DNA from: Rhodobacterales bacterium CG2_30_65_12
Lineage (GTDB): Bacteria; Pseudomonadota; Alphaproteobacteria; Rhodobacterales; Rhodobacteraceae
Reading direction: 5' to 3'
Assembly (NCBI GenBank): GCA_001873585.1
Contig: MNZL01000063.1
Span: forward strand, 1-5,764
Length of the DNA stretch: 5,764 nt
Shown piece after piece: positions 1 to 5,598 of this stretch. The notes beneath the pieces were generated by a model. The model was not told the origin of the DNA. It saw only the letters and a program-made list of their open reading frames with translations, and did no database searches. Position 1 is the first letter of the stretch. The number at the start of each line of letters is the position of its first letter. The translations under genes were made by a program, and so were the position numbers.

Positions 1-32
1 GGCTTGACTTTAGCACGACCCGTTGCGCCGTT

Positions 33-60
33 TCATCTTTCTGCAAATATCCCACGGGGG
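33..60 (-). other. A/T-rich tail sequence beyond the 3' hairpin, possibly a recurrent Rhodobacterales intergenic motif
   Basis: Read on the minus strand directly after the hairpin at 62-82, this stretch gives CCCCCGTGGGATATTTGCAG followed by AAAGATGA. From memory, GGGATATTT...AAGATGAA-type sequences recur after genes in Rhodobacteraceae genomes, but I could not verify this here. No reading frame is supported. Positions 1-32 beyond it hold nothing I can assign. Confidence 0.35.
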
Positions 61-61
61 T

Positions 62-82
62 CCGGGGGTGTGAAACCCCCGG
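62..82 (-). terminator. GC-rich hairpin ending the minus-strand operon
   Basis: CCGGGGG (62-68) and CCCCCGG (76-82) form a perfect 7-bp stem around a 7-nt loop, starting immediately after the stop codon (83-85) of the zinc-finger gene. There is no T-tract on either side, so it is not a textbook intrinsic terminator. Its position and strength suggest 3'-end formation or protection of the operon mRNA. Confidence 0.6.
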
Positions 83-352
83 CTACTTGAGCTGACTGTC
101 TTTTGATCCCCGCCGGTTGATCCCTGGCCTGGCTTTGAAGGCGCTGTCGCGCTCCTCCTGGCAATCAATGCACAGCTTCACCCCCGGCAGCGCCGTGCGC
201 CGCGCCTCGGGGATCGTCTCGCCGCACGCCACGCAGTCATGTGCGCTTTCGCCCTGTGGGCTCGAGCGCGCGCGCAACCGTTCCAGCTCCTCGGCGATCG
301 AGGCTTCGATCTGCTCGTTTACCGCGCCGTCACGCGTCCAGCCCCCGGCCAT
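83..352 (-). CDS. DksA/TraR-family C4 zinc-finger protein, YbiI-like
   Basis: An 89-residue protein with the two zinc knuckles C40-x2-C43 and C61-x2-C64, separated by 17 residues, as in the C4 finger of the DksA/TraR family. It lacks the long coiled coil of true DksA. The N-terminal part (residues 11-29, VNEQIEASIAEELERLRAR) is a short amphipathic helix. The N terminus (MAGGWTRDGAVNEQI) and the C terminus (NRRGSKDSQLK) closely match Escherichia coli YbiI as I remember it, including length. The ATG at 352 lies 3 bp after the stop of the DUF4389 gene (TGA-GCG-ATG), so translation is probably coupled; only a weak ribosome site is visible. It is the last gene of the operon. YbiI proteins have no firmly established role; RNA polymerase binding by analogy with DksA is inference only. 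Confidence 0.92.
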   Translation of the reverse strand: MAGGWTRDGAVNEQIEASIAEELERLRARSSPQGESAHDCVACGETIPEARRTALPGVKLCIDCQEERDSAFKARPGINRRGSKDSQLK

Positions 353-355
353 CGC

Positions 356-709
356 TCAGCCGTCCCGGCCCCAGCGCGCAAAAGGAAAAGGCTTCTCCTC
401 GCTCGCCCCGGTCTGGAACAGCGTCACGCGCGCCATCCAGTCTGACAGATCCTTGCCAAAATCGGCAATCGGGTGGTTCTTCTCCTTGGCGAACAGCAGC
501 CAGAAAAACTGCAGCACCGCCGCGATCCACAGGATCACCCGGCCGAGCTCAAACAAGACCCCAAGCACCAGCATCCAGAGCCCGCGGAGCCAGACATTGT
601 TCTCCGCGTTGCCCCAATCAATCTCGTCAGCACCGCCCCCCGTGCTCGGCTCTTCCAGCACTTTCGGCGGCACTTTGTCGTCTGTTGCCTTGATTGGTTT
701 CTTCGCCAT
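356..709 (-). CDS. DUF4389 domain membrane protein
   Basis: A 117-residue protein. Residues 1-38 are a polar, acidic, probably cytoplasmic tail. Residues 41-75 are strongly hydrophobic (LRGLWMLVLGVLFELG then VILWIAAVLQFFWLLFA), long enough for one or two membrane helices. The C-terminal part carries a polar segment and EEKPFPF (104-110), the hallmark ending of the DUF4389 family. Length and layout fit that family, which has no known biochemical function. The ATG at 709 is preceded by GGGAGG with about 5 nt spacing. It starts 15 bp after the host-attachment gene stops and ends 3 bp before the zinc-finger gene, so all three share a transcript. The family assignment rests on motif recognition, not on a search. 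Confidence 0.88.
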   Translation of the reverse strand: MAKKPIKATDDKVPPKVLEEPSTGGGADEIDWGNAENNVWLRGLWMLVLGVLFELGRVILWIAAVLQFFWLLFAKEKNHPIADFGKDLSDWMARVTLFQTGASEEKPFPFARWGRDG

Positions 710-724
710 ATTGGCCTCCCGCGC

Positions 725-1177
725 CTATAGCACGATCTCATCCGCGAGGTGTTCCACCACTTCGGCCGCCGTGAGCTTGAGGTAGTCCTTGGCTACATCC
801 ACCACCAACGCCTTTTTCAACGCCGCCGGCATCTGCTCGCGCAGCACGCCAAGCGTACGCGGCGCCGCTGCGATCACGAAGCGGTCAAACCCGCCATCGG
901 CAAAGCGCCCCTCGGTTTCGGCGAGCACCGCCCTCACGAACGCCTTGCGCGATTGGTCATCCTCGGCTTCGGCCTGGTCGGCCACCCCGTGCTGCGCCAT
1001 CCCCGGCGCGGCCGAGTTGCGGCCTGTGCGGTCGGCAAAGCCCGAGCCGGCCTTGTCGCCGAGCACAGAGACGGCGAGATCCTCGATTTCAGTCAGGCCC
1101 TTGCCAGGGCCGTGGTTTTCAAACAGGCGCGCTTCGGCGTCGTCTGCAAGAAGAACAAGCGTTTTGATCGGTTTCAT
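725..1177 (-). CDS. Host attachment protein (AtsE / baeRF-related family)
   Basis: A 150-residue protein matching the 'protein required for attachment to host cells' family, which is grouped with bacterial eRF1-like (baeRF) domains. Visible family features are the opening KTLVLLADDAEARLFE (5-20), GPGKGL (23-28), a charged variable middle with ADRTGR (48-53), then FDRFVIAAAPRTLG (97-110) and VAKDYLKL (128-135) near the C-terminal end. It has no signal peptide or membrane helix, so it is probably cytoplasmic despite the name. The chosen start, ATG at 1177, has AAAGGGGG just upstream and sits where family members begin. An in-frame start at 1252 would add 25 residues and overlap the preceding gene. 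A sigma-32-like promoter lies at 1201-1229. The molecular function is unknown; a link to ribosomes or stress is only an inference from the eRF1-like relationship. Confidence 0.88.
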   Translation of the reverse strand: MKPIKTLVLLADDAEARLFENHGPGKGLTEIEDLAVSVLGDKAGSGFADRTGRNSAAPGMAQHGVADQAEAEDDQSRKAFVRAVLAETEGRFADGGFDRFVIAAAPRTLGVLREQMPAALKKALVVDVAKDYLKLTAAEVVEHLADEIVL

Positions 1178-1200
1178 GATGCCCCCTTTGATACTTCGAG

Positions 1201-1229
1201 AGATGGAAGCAGAATCCCGTTTTTTCAAG
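1201..1229 (-). promoter_or_regulatory. Sigma-32 (RpoH)-like promoter before the host-attachment operon
   Basis: On the minus strand CTTGAAA (1229-1223) is followed after 14 nt by TTCCATCT (1208-1201). This resembles the heat-shock promoter pattern CTTGAA-N13/14-CCCCATnT, with a perfect -35 and 6 of 8 bases in the -10. Transcription would start near 1194 and leave a short leader containing the AAAGGGGG ribosome site. It would drive the host-attachment, DUF4389 and zinc-finger genes independently of the upstream oxidoreductase. Confidence 0.5.
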
Positions 1230-1244
1230 GTCTGAAGGCGCGTA

Positions 1245-2234
1245 TCAGCCAATCTCCTCGGCGTTGGCGAAGACCATGTCGATCATCGCCTGGGTGCCGC
1301 GCGAAAACTCAAGCGGGCAAGGATAGTCTGCCCCTTCAAGCACGGTGCGCGAAAAATTCTCCACTTGTTCGACATAGTGGTTAACCGTCGGCCAGCGCTC
1401 GGTGCGCACACTGCCCGCCAGATCGCGCACATGCACCAGCGCCTCGGCGAAGATGCCGGCGTTGAACGGCGCGCTCACGGTGATGGTGCCAAGGTCGCCT
1501 TGAAATACCACCTCCTGATGCGGCGCAAGCCGCATCGAGGTCATCGCCGAGTAGGTGAAGCGGCCGGCGGGGCCCGCCATCTCGCCGACCACCTGCGCCC
1601 AGGTATCAACGCCGTTTTCGCGCCGGATCCGGGCCGTCAGCGCCTCCGGCTCGGCGTCCATCGCAAAGCGCACCGAGGAATAGGTGTATACGCCGATATC
1701 GCGGATACCGCCGCCGCCGGTTTCCGGGCGGTTGCGAATATTGTCGCTATCGTCGCGGTTGTCGTAGCTGAATGCGGTATCGACGTGGCCGACAGTGCCG
1801 ATCTCGCCGCTGCGGATGATCTCGCGCACCCTGTGCCACTGCGGGTGATGCACGATCATGTAGGCCTCGGCCACGTGGAGCCCGGTCTTGTCGCGCAAGG
1901 CGATGAGTTCGTCGATCTCGCTCGCCACCATGGCGATTGGCTTCTCGGTCAGCACATGCTTGCCCGCCGCGATCGCCTTTTTCGTCCATTCCACATGCAG
2001 CGTGTTTGGCAGCGGAACATAAACCGCGTCGATCGCGTCCCATTCCAGCATGGCGTCGTAGTCGAGAAATACGTCGAGCCCGGGGCAAAAGGCCTCGAAC
2101 GGCGCGGCCTTGGCCGGAGTAGAGGTCGCCAGCGCCACCAGCCGGTTGCCCTGCGCCGCATGGATCGCCGGCCCCATGTGCTCGGCGGCAAAATGCGCCC
2201 CTCCAAGGATGCCCCAGCGCAGAAAGTCAGCCAT
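1245..2234 (-). CDS. Gfo/Idh/MocA-family NAD(P)-dependent oxidoreductase
   Basis: A 329-residue protein with the two-domain layout of the family. The N-terminal Rossmann fold has the dinucleotide loop WGILGGAHFA (7-16). The conserved EKPIA (97-101) contributes the family lysine K98. EAYMIVHHPQ (123-132) begins the substrate domain, and GGGGIRDIGVY (173-183) corresponds to the G-x-D-x-G-x-H/Y catalytic segment, here D179 and Y183. The EAYM..HHPQ and GGG.IRDIG patterns resemble D-xylose 1-dehydrogenase / dihydrodiol dehydrogenase-like members, so a sugar or polyol-type substrate is plausible but not shown. The start at ATG 2234 is supported by GGAGG 5 nt upstream and by the fold starting right there; an in-frame start at 2294 would only add 20 non-family residues. 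It follows rpoH after 76 bp on the same strand. Confidence 0.92.
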   Translation of the reverse strand: MADFLRWGILGGAHFAAEHMGPAIHAAQGNRLVALATSTPAKAAPFEAFCPGLDVFLDYDAMLEWDAIDAVYVPLPNTLHVEWTKKAIAAGKHVLTEKPIAMVASEIDELIALRDKTGLHVAEAYMIVHHPQWHRVREIIRSGEIGTVGHVDTAFSYDNRDDSDNIRNRPETGGGGIRDIGVYTYSSVRFAMDAEPEALTARIRRENGVDTWAQVVGEMAGPAGRFTYSAMTSMRLAPHQEVVFQGDLGTITVSAPFNAGIFAEALVHVRDLAGSVRTERWPTVNHYVEQVENFSRTVLEGADYPCPLEFSRGTQAMIDMVFANAEEIG

Positions 2235-2252
2235 GATCGCCTCCACAAATAC

Positions 2253-2288
2253 TTGGTTCTGCGTCAGCTTAAGCCCGCACAGGACCAA
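2253..2288 (-). repeat. Imperfect inverted repeat between rpoH and the oxidoreductase
   Basis: TTGGTTCTGCG (2253-2263) faces CACAGGACCAA (2278-2288). The minus-strand RNA would form an 11-bp stem with one C-A mismatch and one G-U pair around a 14-nt loop containing GCTTAAGC. No T-tract follows, so it is at best a weak attenuator or processing site. Confidence 0.25.
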
Positions 2289-2310
2289 GAGCAATTGCGC
2301 CGCCGTCGGC

Positions 2311-3207
2311 TCAAGCGGTTTCCATCAGCCCCTTTTCGGCGGCGAGATCCTGCATCTTCTTTTGCAGTTTCTCGAAGGCGCGCACCTCGATCTGGCGGAT
2401 GCGCTCTCGGCTCACGCCGTATTGCTCGGAAAGCTGTTCGAGCGTCACCGTCGCCTCCGACAGCCGGCGTTGGGTCAGGATGTCTTTCTCGCGGTCGTTG
2501 AGCACCGACATCGCCTTGATCAGCATCGCGCGCCGGATTTCCAACTCGTCACGGTCCTCGTAATCGCCGGCCTGGTCGGCCTCCTCATCTTCGAGCCAAT
2601 CCTGCCACTGCATCGTCGAATCGCCATCAGCCGAGATCGTGGCGTTGAGCGAGGCATCGCCGCCCGACATCCGCCGGTTCATCGAGATCACCTCGGCCTC
2701 GGTCACGTTGAGATCGGTGGCGATCCGCTTGACGTTTTCGGGCCGCAAATCGCCCTCTTCCAGCGCGCCGATACGGGCCTTGGCCTTGCGCAAGTTGAAA
2801 AACAGCTTCTTCTGGGCGCTGGTGGTGCCCAGCTTTACCAAGGACCACGAGCGCAGGATATATTCCTGAATCGACGCGCGGATCCACCACATCGCGTAGG
2901 TGGCGAGGCGAAAGCCCTTTTCCGGATCGAACCGCTTGACCGCCTGCATCAGCCCCACATTGGCCTCCGAGATCACCTCGGCCTGCGGCAGCCCGTAGCC
3001 GCGATAGCCCATGGCGATCTTGGCGGCGAGGCGCAAATGGCTCGTCACCAGCTTGTGCGCCGCCTCGGCGTCTTCATGGTCGACCCAGCGCTTGGCCAGC
3101 ATGTATTCCTGTTCCGGCTCCAGCATCGGAAACTTGCGGATTTCCTGCAAATATCGGTTCAGCCCCCCTTCCGGGGTGGGCGCCGGCAGATTGCGGTAAT
3201 TGCTCAT
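2311..3207 (-). CDS. rpoH: RNA polymerase heat-shock sigma factor RpoH (sigma-32)
   Basis: A 298-residue group-3 sigma factor that directs RNA polymerase core to heat-shock promoters. Regions in order: region 1.2/2.1 (about 15-65); region 2.4 with the aromatic LATYAMWWIRASIQEYILRS (101-120), which opens and reads the -10; the RpoH-specific box QKKLFFNLRK (132-141), which distinguishes it from other sigma factors; region 3 (about 150-215); and region 4.2, a helix-turn-helix (about 254-282, with YGVSRERIRQIEVRAFEKL at 263-281) that reads the -35. Length and sequence fit the RpoH-I form of Rhodobacterales, which often carry a second RpoH elsewhere. The ATG at 3207 has GGGAG with suitable spacing. 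No clear terminator separates it from the oxidoreductase, so readthrough is possible. Confidence 0.98.
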   Translation of the reverse strand: MSNYRNLPAPTPEGGLNRYLQEIRKFPMLEPEQEYMLAKRWVDHEDAEAAHKLVTSHLRLAAKIAMGYRGYGLPQAEVISEANVGLMQAVKRFDPEKGFRLATYAMWWIRASIQEYILRSWSLVKLGTTSAQKKLFFNLRKAKARIGALEEGDLRPENVKRIATDLNVTEAEVISMNRRMSGGDASLNATISADGDSTMQWQDWLEDEEADQAGDYEDRDELEIRRAMLIKAMSVLNDREKDILTQRRLSEATVTLEQLSEQYGVSRERIRQIEVRAFEKLQKKMQDLAAEKGLMETA

Positions 3208-3224
3208 GCGTTCTCCCTCGTGCG

Positions 3225-3239
3225 CTCGAATGTATCGAG
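3225..3239 (-). repeat. Short hairpin in the rpoH leader
   Basis: CTCGA (3225-3229) and TCGAG (3235-3239) form a 5-bp stem around a 5-nt loop. It lies in the predicted rpoH 5' leader, about 10 nt upstream of the ribosome site. A role in translational control is possible but not shown; the stem is short enough to be chance. Confidence 0.25.
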
Positions 3240-3251
3240 GCTTAACATTGG

Positions 3252-3279
3252 ATATATAGGCCGCCCCCCTTGGTTCAAG
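3252..3279 (-). promoter_or_regulatory. Predicted rpoH promoter, heat-shock-like
   Basis: On the minus strand CTTGAA (3279-3274) is followed after 13 nt by CCTATATAT (3260-3252), which fits an RpoH-type promoter and suggests autoregulation. The same bases can be read as a housekeeping promoter, TTGAAC-N16-TATATC. The start site would be near 3245, leaving a leader of about 38 nt. The -35 lies inside the dyad CCCTTG-GTT-CAAGGG (3267-3281). Confidence 0.45.
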
Positions 3280-3310
3280 GGTTCGCGCCCTCCCCTATCT
3301 CAAGGGTTTG
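3262..3310. repeat. Imperfect tandem repeat (two copies of 24-25 bp) upstream of rpoH
   Basis: Copies at 3262-3285 and 3286-3310 agree at 19 of 25 aligned positions with one gap; both end in TCAAGGGTTyG. The first copy contains the perfect dyad CCCTTG-GTT-CAAGGG (3267-3281) over the predicted -35 of rpoH; the second keeps only one half. The layout suggests a duplicated protein-binding site. The rest of the 3208-3430 intergenic region shows no clear plus-strand promoter. Confidence 0.5.
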
Positions 3311-3430
3311 AACGAAGTATGAACCTTTTTCCGTCGGTTTTACAGGGGGGGCACGCCGAATTGCGGAGTGTTTCAATCAGGTTTTTCGAGGGCCTTCCCA
3401 ATGCGGGCAAACCTGCACTATGGTGAGGGG

Positions 3431-4078
3431 ATGTCGTCTCCCTCCGCCTTCCCCCGGTCCGCCGCGCTCGCCGCTGGCTTCGGGCTGCTTTTCATGTCAG
3501 CACTCGGGCCATTTGGGCTGTTCACCGTCGAGGCCGTGCGCGCCGCAGACCCGCCCGAGATCGTTCGCGAACTGGTCTCCGCCCCGCGTTTCATCTGGGC
3601 CATTGCTGCGTTTTTTTCGGTTGCCGTCCTCGATGTCGTGGTTGCGTTGGGCCTCTACGGTGTTTTTCGCCACCCCGCACCCGCGCTCACGCGCCTCGCA
3701 CTTTGGTTGCGGGTCGCCTACGCCGTCGCTCTCGCGCTATTGCTGGTCTACCTCGGTCGCGCGCGAGGGGCGTCGGATGGCGCAGCGGCGCAAGCCCTGG
3801 TGGACACCTTTTCGCGCGGCTGGCTCCTCGCCCTCGGGGTCTTCGGCCTGCACCTCGTGGCGCTCGGTGCTGCTGGGCTGCGCGCGCCGGTCCTGCCACA
3901 GGCGATTGCCTGGCTGCTCGTCCTCGCCGGGCTCGGTTACATCGTCGATGCTCTCTGCACCCAGTTCGTGCCAAGCTACGCGCTCAACCTCGCTGCATAT
4001 CTCTTTTTCGGCGAAATCGTCCTGATGGTCTGGCTGATTTTCAGGGGGCTGCGCCCGCCCCCCGCAATGCGGCAATAA
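3431..4078 (+). CDS. DUF4386-like six-helix membrane protein
   Basis: A 215-residue, very hydrophobic protein with six probable membrane helices at about 11-31, 56-79, 91-109, 131-150, 158-178 and 186-205. Helix number, length and the pattern of an early helix followed by a loop (residues 34-54) and a D-containing second helix (SVAVLDVVVALGLYGVF, 63-79) resemble the DUF4386 family, whose function is unknown. The start is uncertain: ATG 3431 has GAGG only 2 nt upstream. ATG 3401 has GAGGG at 8 nt and would add 10 residues, and a GTG at 3368 is also open. The first helix argues for 3431 or 3401. It sits divergently from rpoH and overlaps the 3' end of rluD tail-to-tail by 38 bp. I read its position between rpoH and rluD as a lineage-specific insertion. 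Confidence 0.75.
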   Translation: MSSPSAFPRSAALAAGFGLLFMSALGPFGLFTVEAVRAADPPEIVRELVSAPRFIWAIAAFFSVAVLDVVVALGLYGVFRHPAPALTRLALWLRVAYAVALALLLVYLGRARGASDGAAAQALVDTFSRGWLLALGVFGLHLVALGAAGLRAPVLPQAIAWLLVLAGLGYIVDALCTQFVPSYALNLAAYLFFGEIVLMVWLIFRGLRPPPAMRQ

Positions 4079-5084
4079 GCGCCGCCATATCGTCCGGCAG
4101 CGCCGCCTCGAAGCGCAGGCTTTCGCCGGTCACCGGGTGGGTAAACCCCAGCGTTGCCGCGTGCAGCGCCTGGCGCGGAAAGGCGCGCACCGAAGCAGCC
4201 GCCGCTTCGCCCACCGCCTTTTCGCCGAGCTTGCGCCGCCCGCCATAGACCGGATCGCCGATCAGCGCGTGGCCCGCGTGCGCCATGTGCACCCGGATCT
4301 GATGGGTCCGCCCTGTCTCCAGCCAGCAATCCACCAGCGCCACTGCCGGGGGGGTGCCGAAAGCCTCGACCACCCGCGTTCGGGTGACGGCATGCCGCCC
4401 ACCCGACCAGATCACCGCCTGGCGCTGCCGGTCGGTCTTGTGGCGGGCCAATTGGGTGGTGATCTTGATCACGCCGCCGGGCTCGAAGCTCACGCCGCGC
4501 ACACCCTTTAGGCGCGGATCGCCCATGTCTGGCACCCCGAAGACCACCGCCCGGTAATGCCGGTCGACGCTGTGGTGCTCGAACTGCGCGGCAAGCCCGT
4601 GGTGCGCCTGGTCGGATTTCGCCACCACCAGCAAACCGCTGGTATCCTTGTCGATCCGGTGCACCACGCCGGGGCGCTTCTCGCCGCCCACGCCCGAGAG
4701 CGTATCGCCGCAATGGGCGAGCAGCGCGTTCACCAGCGTGCCGCCGGGGCTGCCAGGCGCGGGGTGCACCACCATGCCAGCGGGCTTGTTGACGACGATC
4801 AGATCGTCGTCCTCGAACACGATATCGAGCGCAATGACCTCCGCCGCGATGTGGCTTTCCTCGGCCACCGGCACGGCGATCTCGATCACCTCGCCCGGCG
4901 CCACCTTCGCCTTGGCGTCAGTCACAACAGCGCCACCCCGGCTCACCGCCCCCGCCGCAATCAGCCGGGCCAGCCGCGACCGGCTGAGCTCGGCTTCTGC
5001 TGGCACATCGCGCGCCAGCGCCTTATCAAGGCGCGGCGGTGGGTTATCGGCAATCGTGACCCGGACGATGGAAGGCATGGACAT
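4041..5084 (-). CDS. rluD: RluA-family pseudouridine synthase, RluD-type
   Basis: A 347-residue enzyme that isomerises uridine to pseudouridine in 23S rRNA; RluD modifies the helix 69 positions 1911, 1915 and 1917 (E. coli numbering). An S4 RNA-binding domain occupies about residues 16-75. The catalytic domain shows NKPAGMVVHP (99-108), HRIDKDTSGLLVVAKSD (142-158) with the catalytic D145, LETGRTHQIRVHMAH (255-269), GDPVYGGR (276-283) and RQALHA (304-309). The last three blocks fit RluD better than RluA or RluC. ATG 5084 has GGAG 8 nt upstream; ATG 5078 two codons later is an alternative. Its start codon overlaps that of the divergent gene, and its last 38 bp overlap the DUF4386-like gene. Confidence 0.95.
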   Translation of the reverse strand: MSMPSIVRVTIADNPPPRLDKALARDVPAEAELSRSRLARLIAAGAVSRGGAVVTDAKAKVAPGEVIEIAVPVAEESHIAAEVIALDIVFEDDDLIVVNKPAGMVVHPAPGSPGGTLVNALLAHCGDTLSGVGGEKRPGVVHRIDKDTSGLLVVAKSDQAHHGLAAQFEHHSVDRHYRAVVFGVPDMGDPRLKGVRGVSFEPGGVIKITTQLARHKTDRQRQAVIWSGGRHAVTRTRVVEAFGTPPAVALVDCWLETGRTHQIRVHMAHAGHALIGDPVYGGRRKLGEKAVGEAAAASVRAFPRQALHAATLGFTHPVTGESLRFEAALPDDMAALIAALRGAGAAP

Positions 5085-5385
5085 GGATGATGCTCCGGTT
5101 TCCGAAAGCGACGCGCGGCTGGTGCGCTATCTCAAAACGCTGGTTACGGCGCTCACCGTAACGATGATTGTCGGCTTCATAGTGCTGATTGCCGTGGTTG
5201 TCATGCGCTTCAACGCGGCCGGCACCGTGCCGCTGCCCGATGCCATCGCCCTGCCCGCAGGCGTAAGCGCCACCGCGATTACCCGTGGGGCCGACTGGCT
5301 CGGCGTGGTCACAGACGACGGGCGCATCCTGATCTACGATCTCGACGGCACCACGCTGAGGCAAGAGATCGGCCTGGACGATTAA
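5083..5385 (+). CDS. Small membrane-anchored protein, DUF6476-like
   Basis: A 100-residue protein: a short charged N terminus (1-18), one membrane helix (about 19-42, LTLVTALTV-type into IVGFIVLIAVVVM), then a roughly 58-residue soluble domain, most likely periplasmic, with GVVTDDGRILIYDLDG (74-89). This matches the Rhodobacterales DUF6476 proteins that I recall next to rluD; function unknown. The start at ATG 5083 is chosen because GGAAGG (5070-5075) lies 7 nt upstream; ATG 5077 and 5068 are in frame but have no ribosome site. Start codons of this gene and rluD share the palindrome CATG (5082-5085), so its promoter and ribosome site lie inside the rluD reading frame. Confidence 0.85.
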   Translation: MDDAPVSESDARLVRYLKTLVTALTVTMIVGFIVLIAVVVMRFNAAGTVPLPDAIALPAGVSATAITRGADWLGVVTDDGRILIYDLDGTTLRQEIGLDD

Positions 5386-5408
5386 GCCGCGACCCGGGAC
5401 GGGGAAGA

Positions 5409-5460
5409 TGGTACCGCCTCCCTGGCTTGAACAGGGGACCTCTGGATCCACAATCCAGAG
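5409..5460 (-). pseudogene. 3' half of a tRNA-His(GTG) gene, probable attachment-site remnant
   Basis: Read on the minus strand this is a textbook tRNA 3' half: anticodon stem CTGGA/TCCAG (5458-5454, 5446-5442), 7-nt loop TTGTGGA with anticodon GTG (5451-5449), variable loop AGGTC (5441-5437), T-stem CCCTG/CAGGG with loop TTCAAGC (5436-5420), acceptor strand AGGCGGT (5419-5413), discriminator A and encoded CCA (5411-5409). The 5' partner ACCGCCT and a normal D-arm are absent from the sequence upstream (5461 to the window end), so no cloverleaf can form. Fragments from the anticodon loop to CCA are the usual duplicate left when a tyrosine-integrase element inserts into a tRNA gene. The intact copy should then lie to the right, outside the window. 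Confidence 0.75.
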
Positions 5461-5598
5461 ACAGGTCTCGCACCAAACCATATTGTCTTTGAAATCAAGG
5501 TACTTACGGAGAGGCCTCTTGCACCAATTGGTACGGTTTTTCATTCCGAAGGTTGCCTAGGCTACCTTTTGTCGATAAATTCGAATGCAAGATCGAGA

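Noticed and set aside
117..785. 222-codon plus-strand ORF opposite the zinc-finger and DUF4389 genes
   Set aside because: Serine-rich composition typical of antisense frames; it crosses three well-supported minus-strand genes and has no motif.
1365..2501. 378-codon plus-strand ORF opposite the oxidoreductase
   Set aside because: Arginine/histidine-rich antisense shadow with no domain; the Gfo/Idh/MocA reading frame on the minus strand has clear motifs.
3143..3156. CTGCAAATATC shared between the rpoH coding region and the tail motif at 41-51
   Set aside because: In rpoH it encodes conserved residues of NRYLQE, so the 11-bp match is best explained by chance.
2110..3426. 438-codon plus-strand ORF opposite rpoH
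   Set aside because: It is the antisense shadow of rpoH in high-GC DNA: histidine/arginine-rich, low-complexity, no recognisable domain, and rpoH is certain on the other strand.
5409..5486. A complete, functional tRNA-His gene
   Set aside because: The 3' half is perfect but the upstream 26 nt offer neither the acceptor partner ACCGCCT nor a normal D-arm and connector spacing.
5044..5544. Minus-strand ORF of 166 codons crossing the tRNA fragment
   Set aside because: Its first 35 residues look protein-like, but the frame runs through the tRNA half and antisense to the DUF6476-like gene; no family recognised, no good ribosome site seen.
5551..5570. GGTTGCCTAGGCTACC followed by TTTT as an intrinsic terminator
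   Set aside because: The dyad has a T-T mismatch and only a 4-nt loop with a 6-bp stem and a 4-T run, and no gene ends just before it; recorded only as one of several palindromes.
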